From NCBI RefSeq assembly GCF_028416575.1, contig NZ_JAMQKB010000003.1, positions 1 through 64,000 of the forward strand: a stretch of DNA of 64,000 nucleotides, written 5' to 3'. The notes under the pieces were generated by a model. The model was given only the letters and a program-made list of their open reading frames with translations, had not been told where the DNA came from and did not search any database. Source of the stretch: Terrihalobacillus insolitus (GTDB lineage Bacteria; Bacillota; Bacilli; Bacillales; Amphibacillaceae). Made by a program: the position numbers and the translations under genes. Of this stretch, positions 30,685 through 38,581 are shown in pieces. Each line of letters starts with the position of its first letter. Position 1 is the first letter of the stretch.

Positions 30685-30854
30685 TGGACATTCTCCTCTC
30701 TCCATTTTTACGTTTACTATATCATAAAAAGGAACATAAGTAGAAGAAATCCCCAAAACACGTTCAATGTGTGATGGGGATTTCTACTTGTTACTTACCT
30801 GTACCAAATAATTTGTCTATATTCGTTTGGGTCTTAGCGGTGTGTCTGCTTGTT

Positions 30855-31358
30855 TTACCGAGAATTTAGGTTTCGGATCTTGTTCCAATAAACGTCTTCC
30901 GTGAAAACCTCGATTTCTCTGTTTGGCACTATTTTCTCCACTATGCTCTTAATCTCATCTTCTACATCAAGGTTGCCTTCTTGGTGTAACATGACTGCCA
31001 CTATCACTTTTTCATCTGTCACGAATGCCTGTGTCAACTTGACTTCTTCTAATTTGTTAATTTCTCGAATAACAGCTGCAGACTCTTCATTATAAAAACG
31101 GTCTTCATAATCTTGGCCATCTGGCTTGTCGATATCCTTTAAATAGCCATCCAAGTCTCCGCCTCTTTCATAATCATCGTCTTTCTTCGTAGCCTTTTCT
31201 TGATCATCATCCGCTACCTGTTGCTGATCGTAACGAATCATTTCCGTTAAATCTTCTTGCTGCTGATTTTGTTGCGGTTGTGCTTCTTCAGCATCATTAC
31301 ATCCGACCATAAACAAAGATAGGGATGTGAAAATAGGAAAGAGCCATTTTTTTCTCAT
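30855..31358 (-). CDS. YhcN/YlaJ-type sporulation lipoprotein
   Basis: This 167-residue protein has a lipoprotein signal (LFMVGC, Cys 20), a Gln/Asp-rich linker and a C-terminal alpha/beta domain (AAVIREINKLEEVKLTQAFVTDEKVIVAVML) of the YhcN/YlaJ family, whose members occur on spore membranes. ATG 31358 has GGGGAGG 8 bases upstream, and that sequence is inside the 3' arm of the terminator hairpin after nadE. The family call rests on pattern and length; exact subfamily is uncertain. Confidence 0.8.
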   Translation of the reverse strand: MRKKWLFPIFTSLSLFMVGCNDAEEAQPQQNQQQEDLTEMIRYDQQQVADDDQEKATKKDDDYERGGDLDGYLKDIDKPDGQDYEDRFYNEESAAVIREINKLEEVKLTQAFVTDEKVIVAVMLHQEGNLDVEDEIKSIVEKIVPNREIEVFTEDVYWNKIRNLNSR

Positions 31359-31360
31359 TA

Positions 31361-31408
31361 AAAAAACCTCCCCTTACCCATTAGAATGAGTAAGGGAAGG
31401 TTTTTTAT
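31361..31408. terminator. terminator hairpin overlapping a ribosome binding site
   Basis: AACCTCCCCTTACC and GAGTAAGGGAAGGTTTTTT form a strong imperfect stem. On the minus strand it ends with seven T residues and should stop nadE transcription. The 3' arm (TAAGGGGAGGT) is the ribosome binding site of the following lipoprotein gene. Confidence 0.85.
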
Positions 31409-31490
31409 ACTATTGGAAAGTGTTTCTATCAAGGAATCCTAGAAGAAAATCTAACGCTGTCTTCCTGGATTTTATCATTACTCGACATTT

Positions 31491-32231
31491 CTAAAATTTT
31501 GGCGGACCAGAAGCAATCTGTCTTTTGTGCTCTGAATTCTGGTGCATACGTTCAATAATTTCACGATCCTTTTGCGGTATTTCTCCGCCTCTTAGAAAAG
31601 TGTCGATTGTATTATACGTTGTTCCCATTTCATTTTCATCGGTTTGGCCTTCCCATAGACCAGCACTGGGCTTTTTCTGAATAATTTGTAACGGGACGCC
31701 CAAATATTCCGCCATTTCTCGTACTTCACCTTTTGTTTGGTGGACAAGCGGAACTAAGTCAACCCCTCCATCCCCATATTTTGTAAAATAACCCGTGTAA
31801 AATTCTGCTGCATTATCTGTGCCAACAACAAGATATTGGTGATTAGCTGCAATTGCATAAAGTGTACTCATTCTTAACCTAGCCCTCAAGTTTGCGTCTG
31901 CAAGCTTTAGTTGATCATCATTTAACCTTCCACTTTCTATTAATTGGTGGCGAATCGTTGAAAACATAATATCATGCGTTTCTGTTAAGTCCACTGTTAA
32001 TTTATCGATACCACAGCTTTCTACCACACTTTCGGCATCTTTTTTATCATCTGGATTACTTTTGCATGGCATAATTACACCTAAAGATGCATCAGGTGCA
32101 GAACGTTTTATCAAATGCGCAACAACAGCAGAGTCAATTCCACCACTAATACCAACAATGAAACCTTTCATGCCTGTTTCCTTAAGTTTTTCCCTTAGCC
32201 ATTGGACAAGTTGATCCACTTTTTCCTGCAT
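31491..32231 (-). CDS. nadE: NH3-dependent NAD+ synthetase
   Basis: NadE amidates nicotinate adenine dinucleotide to NAD+. The 246-residue protein is of the short ammonia-dependent type, with the PP-loop SGGIDSAVVAHL, NLRARLRMSTLYAIA, VVGTDNAAE and TKYGDGGVDLVP. No glutaminase domain is present. ATG 32231 has GGAAGGTGA about 10 bases upstream; earlier in-frame ATGs have no site. It follows the YsxE/CotS-like gene and a strong terminator ends it. In B. subtilis the nadABC genes sit next to safA, so an NAD gene at this locus is notable. Confidence 0.93.
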   Translation of the reverse strand: MQEKVDQLVQWLREKLKETGMKGFIVGISGGIDSAVVAHLIKRSAPDASLGVIMPCKSNPDDKKDAESVVESCGIDKLTVDLTETHDIMFSTIRHQLIESGRLNDDQLKLADANLRARLRMSTLYAIAANHQYLVVGTDNAAEFYTGYFTKYGDGGVDLVPLVHQTKGEVREMAEYLGVPLQIIQKKPSAGLWEGQTDENEMGTTYNTIDTFLRGGEIPQKDREIIERMHQNSEHKRQIASGPPKF

Positions 32232-32269
32232 TGCTGTATCGTCACCTTCCATTTTATTAATAATTATCA

Positions 32270-33226
32270 TCATAGCACAGAGTTTACATCATCGACAAAT
32301 ATCTTCCGCTTTTCCCATGTTTTCTGTAATTTCATTAAGTATTGTTCGATTTTTTTATGATGGTTCTGCTGCAAAAAATGCCACCATTCACGAATGATGT
32401 CTGATGGAATGGCAATACCAAGTAACCATGCATCTTTAGGGATATTTATTTCCGAAAAATAAGCTTCTAATCGGTCTAGCTTCCAATCAAGAAATGGTAA
32501 AAACCTTTGTCCCAATTGGATCCAGTCATATAAATGCGGGGATAATGATAGTAAGTCAAAATCGATCAAACGGATCATGTTATTTGCATCCCGCCTAAAA
32601 TTGTGGGAAGCAACATCACCATGTGTCCACATCCATTGATCAATAGCATTCTGCTCAATTTTGTTCCAATTCAGTTTTGTAAATCGATCAAGCAGCAATT
32701 CATATAACACATTGAGCTCAGAATATAGATGATCATATCCATATTTCTCAAAAATTCTTTTGGTTCGTTTCCATTTTTGCAGTCGATGTTCTAACTTTTC
32801 ATATAACGGTTGTTTTAATAATGGAGAATATATGGAGATTCCCTTTGTTTCTGTATGAAATTTATCCAGATACTGAACAGCATCCCTTCGATCTTTTTCA
32901 TCTGAAAAGGTCAAAGATTTCCCTGGTACATATGGAGCGAGTGTCCAGTAATAATGGTCGCCATATAATATCCGCCCCTGATTAGGGAACGAAGTAAAAG
33001 GTACGATGGTAGTGGTACTAATTTCATCAAATAGCTTCCACTGTTGTTCAATTATAGCTAATGACTTATATTGTTTTAGGATATAAGCTGCCCCATTTCG
33101 TTGTTTTACATAGTAAACGCCCTTTTTGATACTATCAATTTGCTCTACCTGTAGTCCTCCGTGCGTATATAAAAAGGAAGAGAGACGACCCACATTGGTA
33201 CCGTCTCTTAATCCACCTTTATTCAC
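32270..33226 (-). CDS. YsxE/CotS-family spore coat protein (kinase-like fold)
   Basis: This 318-residue protein looks like the aminoglycoside-phosphotransferase-fold proteins CotS, YutH and YsxE of spore coats. The kinase-like loop reads WTHGDVASHNFRRDANNMIRLIDFD, and the N-lobe lysine region is NGAAYILKQY. I start it at GTG 33226, which overlaps the safA stop by 8 bases and follows GGAGAAGGAA. The much longer open frame upstream is only the safA repeat read in another frame. Coupling to safA fits a coat role. Enzyme activity is not proven for these proteins. Confidence 0.8.
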   Translation of the reverse strand: MNKGGLRDGTNVGRLSSFLYTHGGLQVEQIDSIKKGVYYVKQRNGAAYILKQYKSLAIIEQQWKLFDEISTTTIVPFTSFPNQGRILYGDHYYWTLAPYVPGKSLTFSDEKDRRDAVQYLDKFHTETKGISIYSPLLKQPLYEKLEHRLQKWKRTKRIFEKYGYDHLYSELNVLYELLLDRFTKLNWNKIEQNAIDQWMWTHGDVASHNFRRDANNMIRLIDFDLLSLSPHLYDWIQLGQRFLPFLDWKLDRLEAYFSEINIPKDAWLLGIAIPSDIIREWWHFLQQNHHKKIEQYLMKLQKTWEKRKIFVDDVNSVL

Positions 33227-34442
33227 TTCCTTCTCCACTCTCATCACTACGATTAAAGCCTGGATTATTATACCCATAACCTCCTGAAACAGGTGGAATA
33301 GGATAGCCTGGATAGGCTTGGTTTGGTGCAACTGGCTGATTTGGAGTACCACCTGGATAGCCTGGATAGGCTTGGTTTGGTACAACCGGTTGATTAGGAG
33401 TGCCACCTGGATAGCCTGGATAGGCCTGGTTTGGTGCAACTGGCTGATTTGGAGTGCCACCTTGATAGCCTGGATAGGCTTGGTTTGGTACAACCGGCTG
33501 ATTAAGAGTGCCACCTGGATAGCCTGGATATGCCGGCTTTGGTGCAACTGGCTGGTTAGGGACACCACCTTGAGGTCTAGGAACAAATGTTTGATATCCT
33601 GGTTGACCATACGGTGAAACAGCTCCATATGGCGGATAAGTTACATTATTTCCAGATCCACAACCACAGTTTTGTTTCTTAGGTGTGCCGGCTAAGTGAT
33701 ATGGCAACTGTGGTATTTCAACAGAAGAAGAGGATTCCATCCAGTTTTCTCCATATTCTTCATGTACCGGTTGATGATAGGATTGCTGTGGTGATACGTG
33801 CTGTGGAGGTAAAGGTGCATGTGATCCAACACCATATTGCCCTACTGGTTGAGCTGGATATCCAGCTGGTTCACCTTGCACCCATGGCATCCCATTTGGT
33901 ACACCTTGAAAAGGAGTTGGAGCTCCACCATACGGAGCAGGCACCTGATGATGTGTTGCATTTTCAGGACCAAAGCTCATTTTTTTATCTCCATATCCTT
34001 TTTTATCCATTGGAAATCCAGGCATTGTGGGAGCCTTCCAATTGTCTTTTGCATTCCCTGGCTCCTGATCGAATTTTTGATCATTTATGCCTTTTAATGG
34101 ATCCACTGGAATTTTATTATTTAATGGTTTTACTGTGTCATCTTCTTTCATAACAGGCATGGCTTTTGGAGATGTATCCTTATATGGATGTTCTGTTGGA
34201 TACTGTATTATTTCTTTTGGCATTGGCACCTCTTTAGGTTCTTCCTTTTTCTTCATAGGAGCAGTAGCTGACTCTTTCCTTACTTGCTTTGAACTTGATG
34301 GAATTCTTATTTTCATCCCCGGCATGATCATGTCTGGATTGGAAAGATGCGTATTCATTTCTTTTAATTCATCAAAAACAACATCGTGCCTCTGTGCAAT
34401 TTCCTGCAATGTTTCACCTTTTTGAGCGACATGAATCTTCAA
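33219..34442 (-). CDS. safA: SafA-like spore coat morphogenetic protein
   Basis: This 407-residue protein has an N-terminal LysM domain (MKIHVAQKGETLQEIAQRHD...GMKIRIPS), which in SafA binds spore peptidoglycan and targets SpoVID and the inner coat. The rest is Pro/Gly/Tyr/Gln-rich and low complexity, with a C-G-C-G-S cluster. A repeat NQPVAPNQAYPGYPGGTP occurs about five times near the C-terminus. ATG 34442 follows GAAGGGAG. Size and composition fit SafA (387 residues in B. subtilis). A LysM coat protein of another class is the alternative. Confidence 0.88.
   Translation of the reverse strand: MKIHVAQKGETLQEIAQRHDVVFDELKEMNTHLSNPDMIMPGMKIRIPSSSKQVRKESATAPMKKKEEPKEVPMPKEIIQYPTEHPYKDTSPKAMPVMKEDDTVKPLNNKIPVDPLKGINDQKFDQEPGNAKDNWKAPTMPGFPMDKKGYGDKKMSFGPENATHHQVPAPYGGAPTPFQGVPNGMPWVQGEPAGYPAQPVGQYGVGSHAPLPPQHVSPQQSYHQPVHEEYGENWMESSSSVEIPQLPYHLAGTPKKQNCGCGSGNNVTYPPYGAVSPYGQPGYQTFVPRPQGGVPNQPVAPKPAYPGYPGGTLNQPVVPNQAYPGYQGGTPNQPVAPNQAYPGYPGGTPNQPVVPNQAYPGYPGGTPNQPVAPNQAYPGYPIPPVSGGYGYNNPGFNRSDESGEGSE
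33297..33566. repeat. 54-bp tandem repeat inside safA
   Basis: About five in-frame copies of a 54-bp unit encode an 18-residue Pro/Tyr/Gly repeat. The units alternate between PVAP and PVVP, so the true period may be 108 bp. Such arrays change copy number easily. Confidence 0.9.
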
Positions 34443-35088
34443 TACTGAAACTCCCTTCTATAGATAAACTTTTCTAAGCTTAGAACAGGTCAATTCCATA
34501 ACAACATATGCGATTGCCCCAAAAAGGTTGAATAAAATTTTTATTTTAAGTGGATGTTCAAACTGAAAAATAAAGATAATTATACGCATCTCTATCATTG
34601 GTGTACGGATTCACACCATAAAAATTCTACACAAAAAAACAACCCCTATAAAAAATAACGGGTTCCTTTTAAGGGTGCAAAACAGTAAATAACGATATAA
34701 ATAGGATACGAAATCACATACGATTTCCCACCCTTATTTTTGTTGAATATATCAATATCAATATTTTTGGCATTTTGGCGATTAAAATAGCACGATAAAT
34801 AGCAATGTTTTTAGCAGAGTGAGAGTGAATATTCTCAATCTGTTATTTAATATGATAAAGCGCCAGTTATTTACAAGTAAAAATCAAAAAAGACTCAGTT
34901 CTGTTTTTTAGAACCAAGCCTCATTTAATTTAGTTATTCCATATGTCGAATCTTTAACAAAAGCCCCCGTTAGCTTAAGTGTAAACCTTCACAAACCATC
35001 ATCTTTTACAAATAGTTGACAATAAATTTTCATAAGAAAAGACCATAACTAATTGTAACGGTCAAATGAGTTCATGTATAAGGTTTAT
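34443..35088. other. gene-free AT-rich interval between safA and the toxin-antitoxin pair
   Basis: There is no frame with a ribosome binding site here. It contains a degenerate terminus of the miniature element family near 34547-34568 (TTTAAGTGGATGTTCAAACTG). It also holds a terminator-like hairpin at 34887-34927 on the minus strand (GTTCT/AGAAC core with outer pairing, followed by TTTTTT) that could end the toxin gene transcript. I see nothing else. Confidence 0.5.
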
Positions 35089-35370
35089 TTAGTTTTCACC
35101 TGGAAAAAGGATAGCTAAAATAACAACATCATTCTCAATCAACTTATAATAAACTCTAAACCTTTTAATAACTACCCTAGTAACCTTTTTATATTTGCCG
35201 AATTCTTCAGTGTATGTTTTTCCAATTATACGATTCTTTAATAGATTTTCGGTTTCGATGATAAACTGAGAGATAAAATCGAGAGTCTCTTCAGGTGTAA
35301 ACCTTTCACTCCTAAACAGAGTAAGTTTTTCCTTAACAACAGGGGACCAAATAACATTTCGGTCATACAT
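35089..35370 (-). CDS. RelE/ParE-type toxin
   Basis: This 93-residue basic protein (MYDRNVIWSPVVKEKLTLF...TRVVIKRFRVYYKLIENDVVILAILF) has the RelE/ParE pattern: an N-terminal helix pair, a basic beta sheet (RVVIKRFRVYYKL) and a hydrophobic last strand. Members either cleave mRNA at the ribosome or poison gyrase; which applies is not clear. Its ATG overlaps the antitoxin stop as TAATG, the usual coupling. It sits in the accessory patch. Confidence 0.8.
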   Translation of the reverse strand: MYDRNVIWSPVVKEKLTLFRSERFTPEETLDFISQFIIETENLLKNRIIGKTYTEEFGKYKKVTRVVIKRFRVYYKLIENDVVILAILFPGEN

Positions 35371-35639
35371 TACATAAAGTCCTTTTTAGACAGAGAATTT
35401 AATAATTCTGAAGTAGACATTCCACGTCCATTTTCATACTGCTCCTGACTTTCTTTTAACATACGTTTAAGTTCAGGATTTCCATCAGCTTCAAACTGTA
35501 TAGATTTTTCATCATCTTCTTCTTGTAAAACAAGTGTAAATTTTCCTTTGCCAGGAATCGAAAACTGGAATACAGAGTTATCACTATTCATATTCTCAAT
35601 ATATTTCATAAGCTCTTCTGAAGATTGAATTTTTCCCAT
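35370..35639 (-). CDS. antitoxin of the RelE/ParE pair
   Basis: This 89-residue acidic protein is encoded directly upstream of the toxin with a one-base overlap. The tail YENGRGMSTSELLNSLSKKDF resembles the toxin-wrapping C-terminus of short antitoxins found with RelE-like toxins. The N-terminal domain (ELMKYIENMNSDNSVFQFSIPG) is not a clear ribbon-helix-helix. Identification comes mainly from gene order, size and tail. Confidence 0.7.
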   Translation of the reverse strand: MGKIQSSEELMKYIENMNSDNSVFQFSIPGKGKFTLVLQEEDDEKSIQFEADGNPELKRMLKESQEQYENGRGMSTSELLNSLSKKDFM

Positions 35640-35739
35640 ACTAATTAATCACCACCGATATCCTTTATCTTATAATATCATAACAAATCATATATGTAAT
35701 GAATCAAAAATACTTATTGTAGTTATGCCACCCTTTACT

Positions 35740-35920
35740 TTAAGAGGAAACTAAACCGAATAACCTTAAAACAGAATACAAAGTAAATCCAACACCTACA
35801 AATATAATGATAAATCGTATCAACCAAGGGAATTTACGAGGTGGGAGGTGGGAAAAATGCTATAATACCAACTGCTAAAAACAAAAACCCAATAATAAAA
35901 CTAATTAAAATCTCCAACAA
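35740..35920 (-). pseudogene. small two-helix membrane protein gene frameshifted by a 7-bp tandem duplication
   Basis: From TTG 35920 (AGGGAAG upstream) the frame reads LEILISFIIGFLFLAVGIIAFFPP and stops early. In the next frame it continues PRKFPWLIRFIIIFVGVGFTL and runs to TAA at 35740. At the junction the plus strand has AGGTGGG twice in tandem (35839-35852). Removing one copy restores a single frame of about 58 residues with two membrane helices. The original function is unknown. Confidence 0.7.
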
Positions 35921-35981
35921 ACTCACTTCCCTAATAAATCTTATATTTATTTACGATTACCAATTCAAATCCCTTTCCAAT

Positions 35982-36000
35982 TATCCTGCGCCGTTAATGA
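35982..36000. repeat. short cassette-boundary-like motif, copy 1 (degenerate)
   Basis: TATCCTGCGCCGTTAATGA resembles the motif TATCCTGCCACGTTAGTT found at 36526, 37148, 38036 (partial) and 38496. It is the weakest copy by sequence. The following 36001-36256 is GC-richer than its flanks and holds no gene I can support. Confidence 0.4.
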
Positions 36001-36256
36001 AAAAGCGTTCCTGCCTTATTACAGAAACGTCAGCAATAGGTAAGCATTTGAAGTTATCTCCAGCTTTTGCCCTGCTCCACACGGAATGTGACAGTTTCCC
36101 GTCGTTCCGCGTTCCATCTAACGCTATGTACTTTAGACTATAAGTTCCTCGTTACCCTTAAACAAGATGGTGCCTACCACTCTACTTGTTAAGAGCTCGC
36201 ACTGCGAAAAACCTCGCATTCCTACCCGATCGGTGCGATGAACGCTTGGAAAATAA

Positions 36257-36454
36257 TCATTCCATTTCGCTAGACTTGGGGCTGTTCATTTTCCTCCAAA
36301 TCACTGATGCAATCAGAAGTATCACACCAACCGAAGCCCCAATAATTTGGTCTAATAGAAGTTCACCCGTTCTGAAATAACGAATAGTAAAAGTTCCTCC
36401 AAAAATAGCTATTGTAGTAATTGCTAATTGAATAAGATATGAGTTAATTTTCAT
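36257..36454 (-). CDS. small two-helix membrane protein, 65 aa
   Basis: MKINSYLIQLAITTIAIFGG starts the first helix and a second helix follows (LLLDQIIGASVGVILLIASVI), ending in a short polar tail. ATG 36454 lies 5-6 bases after TTGGAGG; the longer frame upstream has no ribosome binding site. I do not recognise the family. It is a single-gene unit between two copies of the TATCCTGCC motif. Confidence 0.6.
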   Translation of the reverse strand: MKINSYLIQLAITTIAIFGGTFTIRYFRTGELLLDQIIGASVGVILLIASVIWRKMNSPKSSEME

Positions 36455-36525
36455 CGAATACCTCCAATCTATATAATCCCATCTTAACATTTCATACTAC
36501 ACTTTTTATTTTTCACTTTATTAAA

Positions 36526-36550
36526 TTATCCTGCCACGTTAGTTCAATAA
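36526..36550. repeat. short cassette-boundary-like motif, copy 2
   Basis: ATTATCCTGCCACGTTAGTT followed by CAATAA, 26 bases past the 3' end of the lipoprotein gene at 36576. Confidence 0.6.
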
Positions 36551-36575
36551 GAATAGGTTTTGTTGAAGAAAACAT

Positions 36576-37082
36576 TTATTTAGCTGTCTCATCTACTCCA
36601 TCTGTGGAAAAATCTTTACCAAAGTTTCTTATGAAATCCGAGTAAATAACCTTTTCTTTCTCATTAAGTAAGTTAACTTTTACAGAATCATTTTGCTCTA
36701 TTGTTTCCTTTAATTTAATTTCTTCTATCTCTCCAGCAATTCTATAAGTATGCCCTGCTTGAAACTCTGAATTAGCTTCTATCGAGTACAAAGCACCTAA
36801 TTTATCAACCCCCATACTTTCACCTACGATAAATTTATTCTTCTCTACAATGGAGCTTAGCCACTCATCTTCTATCTCAAATTCTACATAAAATGGAACC
36901 GATTCTTTATTAGAATTGTTCTCCATTATTACTGCAAATGTAAGTGCTTTTCCTCCTTCTCCATCAGGAATAAGAGCAATTTTGCTGTTATCAGATATCG
37001 AAATAGTTCTTGAAGTTGAACACCCTGAAACAAATAAAATAGTAGCTAGGCCTATTAAACACACTAATTTCTTAACGTTCAC
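36576..37082 (-). CDS. predicted lipoprotein, 168 aa
   Basis: GTG 37082 follows TTGAGGAGGGA; the TTG that opens the longest frame is part of that site. A lipoprotein signal (KKLVCLIGLATILFVSGC) is followed by a domain of alternating strands (ALTFAVIMENNSNKESVPFYVEFEI) that reads like an immunoglobulin-like or beta-sandwich fold. I do not recognise the family. It is a single-gene unit in the accessory patch. Confidence 0.65.
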   Translation of the reverse strand: MNVKKLVCLIGLATILFVSGCSTSRTISISDNSKIALIPDGEGGKALTFAVIMENNSNKESVPFYVEFEIEDEWLSSIVEKNKFIVGESMGVDKLGALYSIEANSEFQAGHTYRIAGEIEEIKLKETIEQNDSVKVNLLNEKEKVIYSDFIRNFGKDFSTDGVDETAK

Positions 37083-37147
37083 AAACTCCCTCCTCAATTA
37101 CTATTCAACTATCTATCTCCCCTAATATTACTAATTTCTTATGAATA

Positions 37148-37166
37148 AACCTGCCCGTTTAGTTAA
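37148..37166. repeat. short cassette-boundary-like motif, copy 3
   Basis: AACCTGCCCGTTTAGTTAA contains, in inverse, the stop codon of the DUF3147 gene (TAA at 37161-37159). Confidence 0.55.
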
Positions 37167-37512
37167 AGAGTGATAATTTCAATGTCTTAAATAAAAAATC
37201 TTGTATAAATAAAAATAATATCCATCCACCTATACCATATCCTATGGATATAAACAATGGAATTGAATTCTTTAATAAAATATATACAATTAAAAGCAAT
37301 ATAGCAGTGGCAGGAAATCCCCATAGGACACCTAACGCAAACTTACTTAAAGTGTTACTTTGTTCACCCTGAAAATATAGCCAGATTATGCTGAGCAAAC
37401 TTACTAATGGTAAAGCTGCAACTACACCACCATATGTCGGAAACCTCCTAGCTACTTCCGTCACAATTCCTATTACAATTGCGGAGATAACTATTTTCAT
37501 TATTACATACAT
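37159..37512 (-). CDS. DUF3147-type four-helix membrane protein
   Basis: This 117-residue protein has four membrane helices and the pattern GIVTEVARRFPTYGGVVAALPLVSLLSIIWLYF, typical of DUF3147. It overlaps the MarR gene end by 10 bases; an ATG four codons on (37500) is an alternative start. No clear ribosome binding site is visible, so coupling to the regulator is likely. Function unknown. A MarR regulator and a membrane protein suggest response to a small molecule, as inference. Confidence 0.75.
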   Translation of the reverse strand: MYVIMKIVISAIVIGIVTEVARRFPTYGGVVAALPLVSLLSIIWLYFQGEQSNTLSKFALGVLWGFPATAILLLIVYILLKNSIPLFISIGYGIGGWILFLFIQDFLFKTLKLSLFN

Positions 37513-37916
37513 TTCTTAACACCTTCACTTAATGTTCTAAAACCTTGTTCTATCATTTGTCTATCTTTTGAGCTAAATTGATTTAATACTTTTTTTAACT
37601 TTTCTTCATCAAGACTGGTGTTACGATATAGAACATCCTTCCCCGTATCTGTCAAACAAAGGATAACCTTCCTTTCATCTGATAAATCTCTTTGCTTTTG
37701 AAGATAACCTTTTTGTATTATTCTTTTCACATTTTCTGATGCAGTGTTATGAGAAACATTCAGATAGGTAGCCACTTCACCAATGCCTATACCGTTATTT
37801 TTTTCTATATGTTGAAGTATCCTAATAACCTGGTGAGTAATTTTTTCCTTATGAGGCAAATGTAAATGGTAATAAATTTCTGTCCAATAATAATTTATTT
37901 CTGATACGTTATACAT
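37503..37916 (-). CDS. MarR-family transcriptional regulator
   Basis: This 137-residue winged-helix protein has the recognition region GIGEVATYLNVSHNTASENVKRIIQKGYLQKQRD and the wing SDERKVILCLTDTGKDVL. ATG 37916 follows GGAGG. A TATAAT box lies upstream on the minus strand and an AT-rich region near 37945-37980 could hold its operator. It likely controls itself and the DUF3147 gene. The ligand is unknown. Confidence 0.85.
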   Translation of the reverse strand: MYNVSEINYYWTEIYYHLHLPHKEKITHQVIRILQHIEKNNGIGIGEVATYLNVSHNTASENVKRIIQKGYLQKQRDLSDERKVILCLTDTGKDVLYRNTSLDEEKLKKVLNQFSSKDRQMIEQGFRTLSEGVKKCM

Positions 37917-38035
37917 AATTAACCTCCATTATATCCAACCACAAGATTATATCTATATATACGATACATATTACATAGTAAATTCTACTTTTCAAGTACG
38001 GAGTAGTATTTACTATTATTATTTATTTTGTTTAA

Positions 38036-38052
38036 GCACCCTTTAGTTTAAT
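38036..38052. repeat. short cassette-boundary-like motif, copy 5 (partial)
   Basis: GCACCCTTTAGTTTAAT matches the right half of the motif; the stop codon of the 38048 lipoprotein gene lies in it. Confidence 0.4.
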
Positions 38053-38435
38053 TTCCTTCTAATTCTTCATAAAATTGTTCTACTTCGTTTAGAGAGTTTG
38101 ACTGTATTTCAATACCATTTTTCGAAACTACAAGATAGAAAGGATAACTTTCTGCATCAAAAGTTTCCAAGTAATTTGCCTTATATTCACCATCAATAGC
38201 TCGAAAAATTTGTGTACCCGTCCAATTCTCATATTTATTATAATTCCAAAGAACATCAACTTCTTTTGGAATTGGGTTCTTTTCAATAAAAACGTGAATT
38301 CTATAACCCTCTCCTGCAAATTTCTTAAAATCATTCAAATATTCTTCTTTTGAAACTTCGTGGGTTTTATATTGGGAACACCCTACTAACACAATAATGG
38401 TTAAAACAGTTAATAAAACAATACTTATTTTTTTT
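38048..38435 (-). pseudogene. lipoprotein gene whose start is out of frame across a poly-A tract
   Basis: The mature part (38048-38392) reads VGCSQYKTHEVSKEEY... to ...FYEELEGN, a small lipoprotein. Its signal peptide is encoded in the same frame upstream (KKISIVLLTVLTIIVLVGC), but no usual start codon lies in frame before it. A TTG at about 38438-38436, with GGGGGGGA a few bases upstream, would start it if the A8 tract had nine residues. Either the gene is broken, it varies by slippage, or a rare AUU/AUA start is used. No family recognised. Confidence 0.6.
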
Positions 38436-38495
38436 GCAAAAAATCCCCCCCTCTTCCTATTTTACCTTACCATAAAAACCCATTTTATTGTTGCA

Positions 38496-38520
38496 CTATC
38501 CTGCCATGTTAGTTAAATAA
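38496..38520. repeat. short cassette-boundary-like motif, copy 4
   Basis: CTATCCTGCCATGTTAGTT followed by AAATAA. It is the outermost copy, on the pheA side of the accessory patch. Confidence 0.6.
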
Positions 38521-38581
38521 CGAACATAATTCATCTATTTATACTATACAATCACTTGTTGGATATTCCAAGAAATCTTCT

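Noticed and set aside
33318..33617. Trp-rich 99-residue plus-strand protein
   Set aside because: It is the antisense of the safA repeat, and the periodic Trp comes from Pro/Gly codons read in reverse.
32270..33628. A 452-residue protein with an N-terminal QAIQVALLISRL-type repeat
   Set aside because: The N-terminal part is the safA repeat read in another frame; the real start is GTG 33226 behind GGAGAAGGAA.
35841..36143. A 100-residue plus-strand protein
   Set aside because: It is antisense to the frameshifted membrane-protein gene and the boundary motif, with an implausible Lys/Asn/Ile composition and no separate support.
36001..36256. A remnant of a structural RNA or insertion sequence in a GC-richer stretch
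   Set aside because: No tRNA-like arms, rRNA signature, terminal repeats or transposase fragment could be seen, so I report only an unassigned region.
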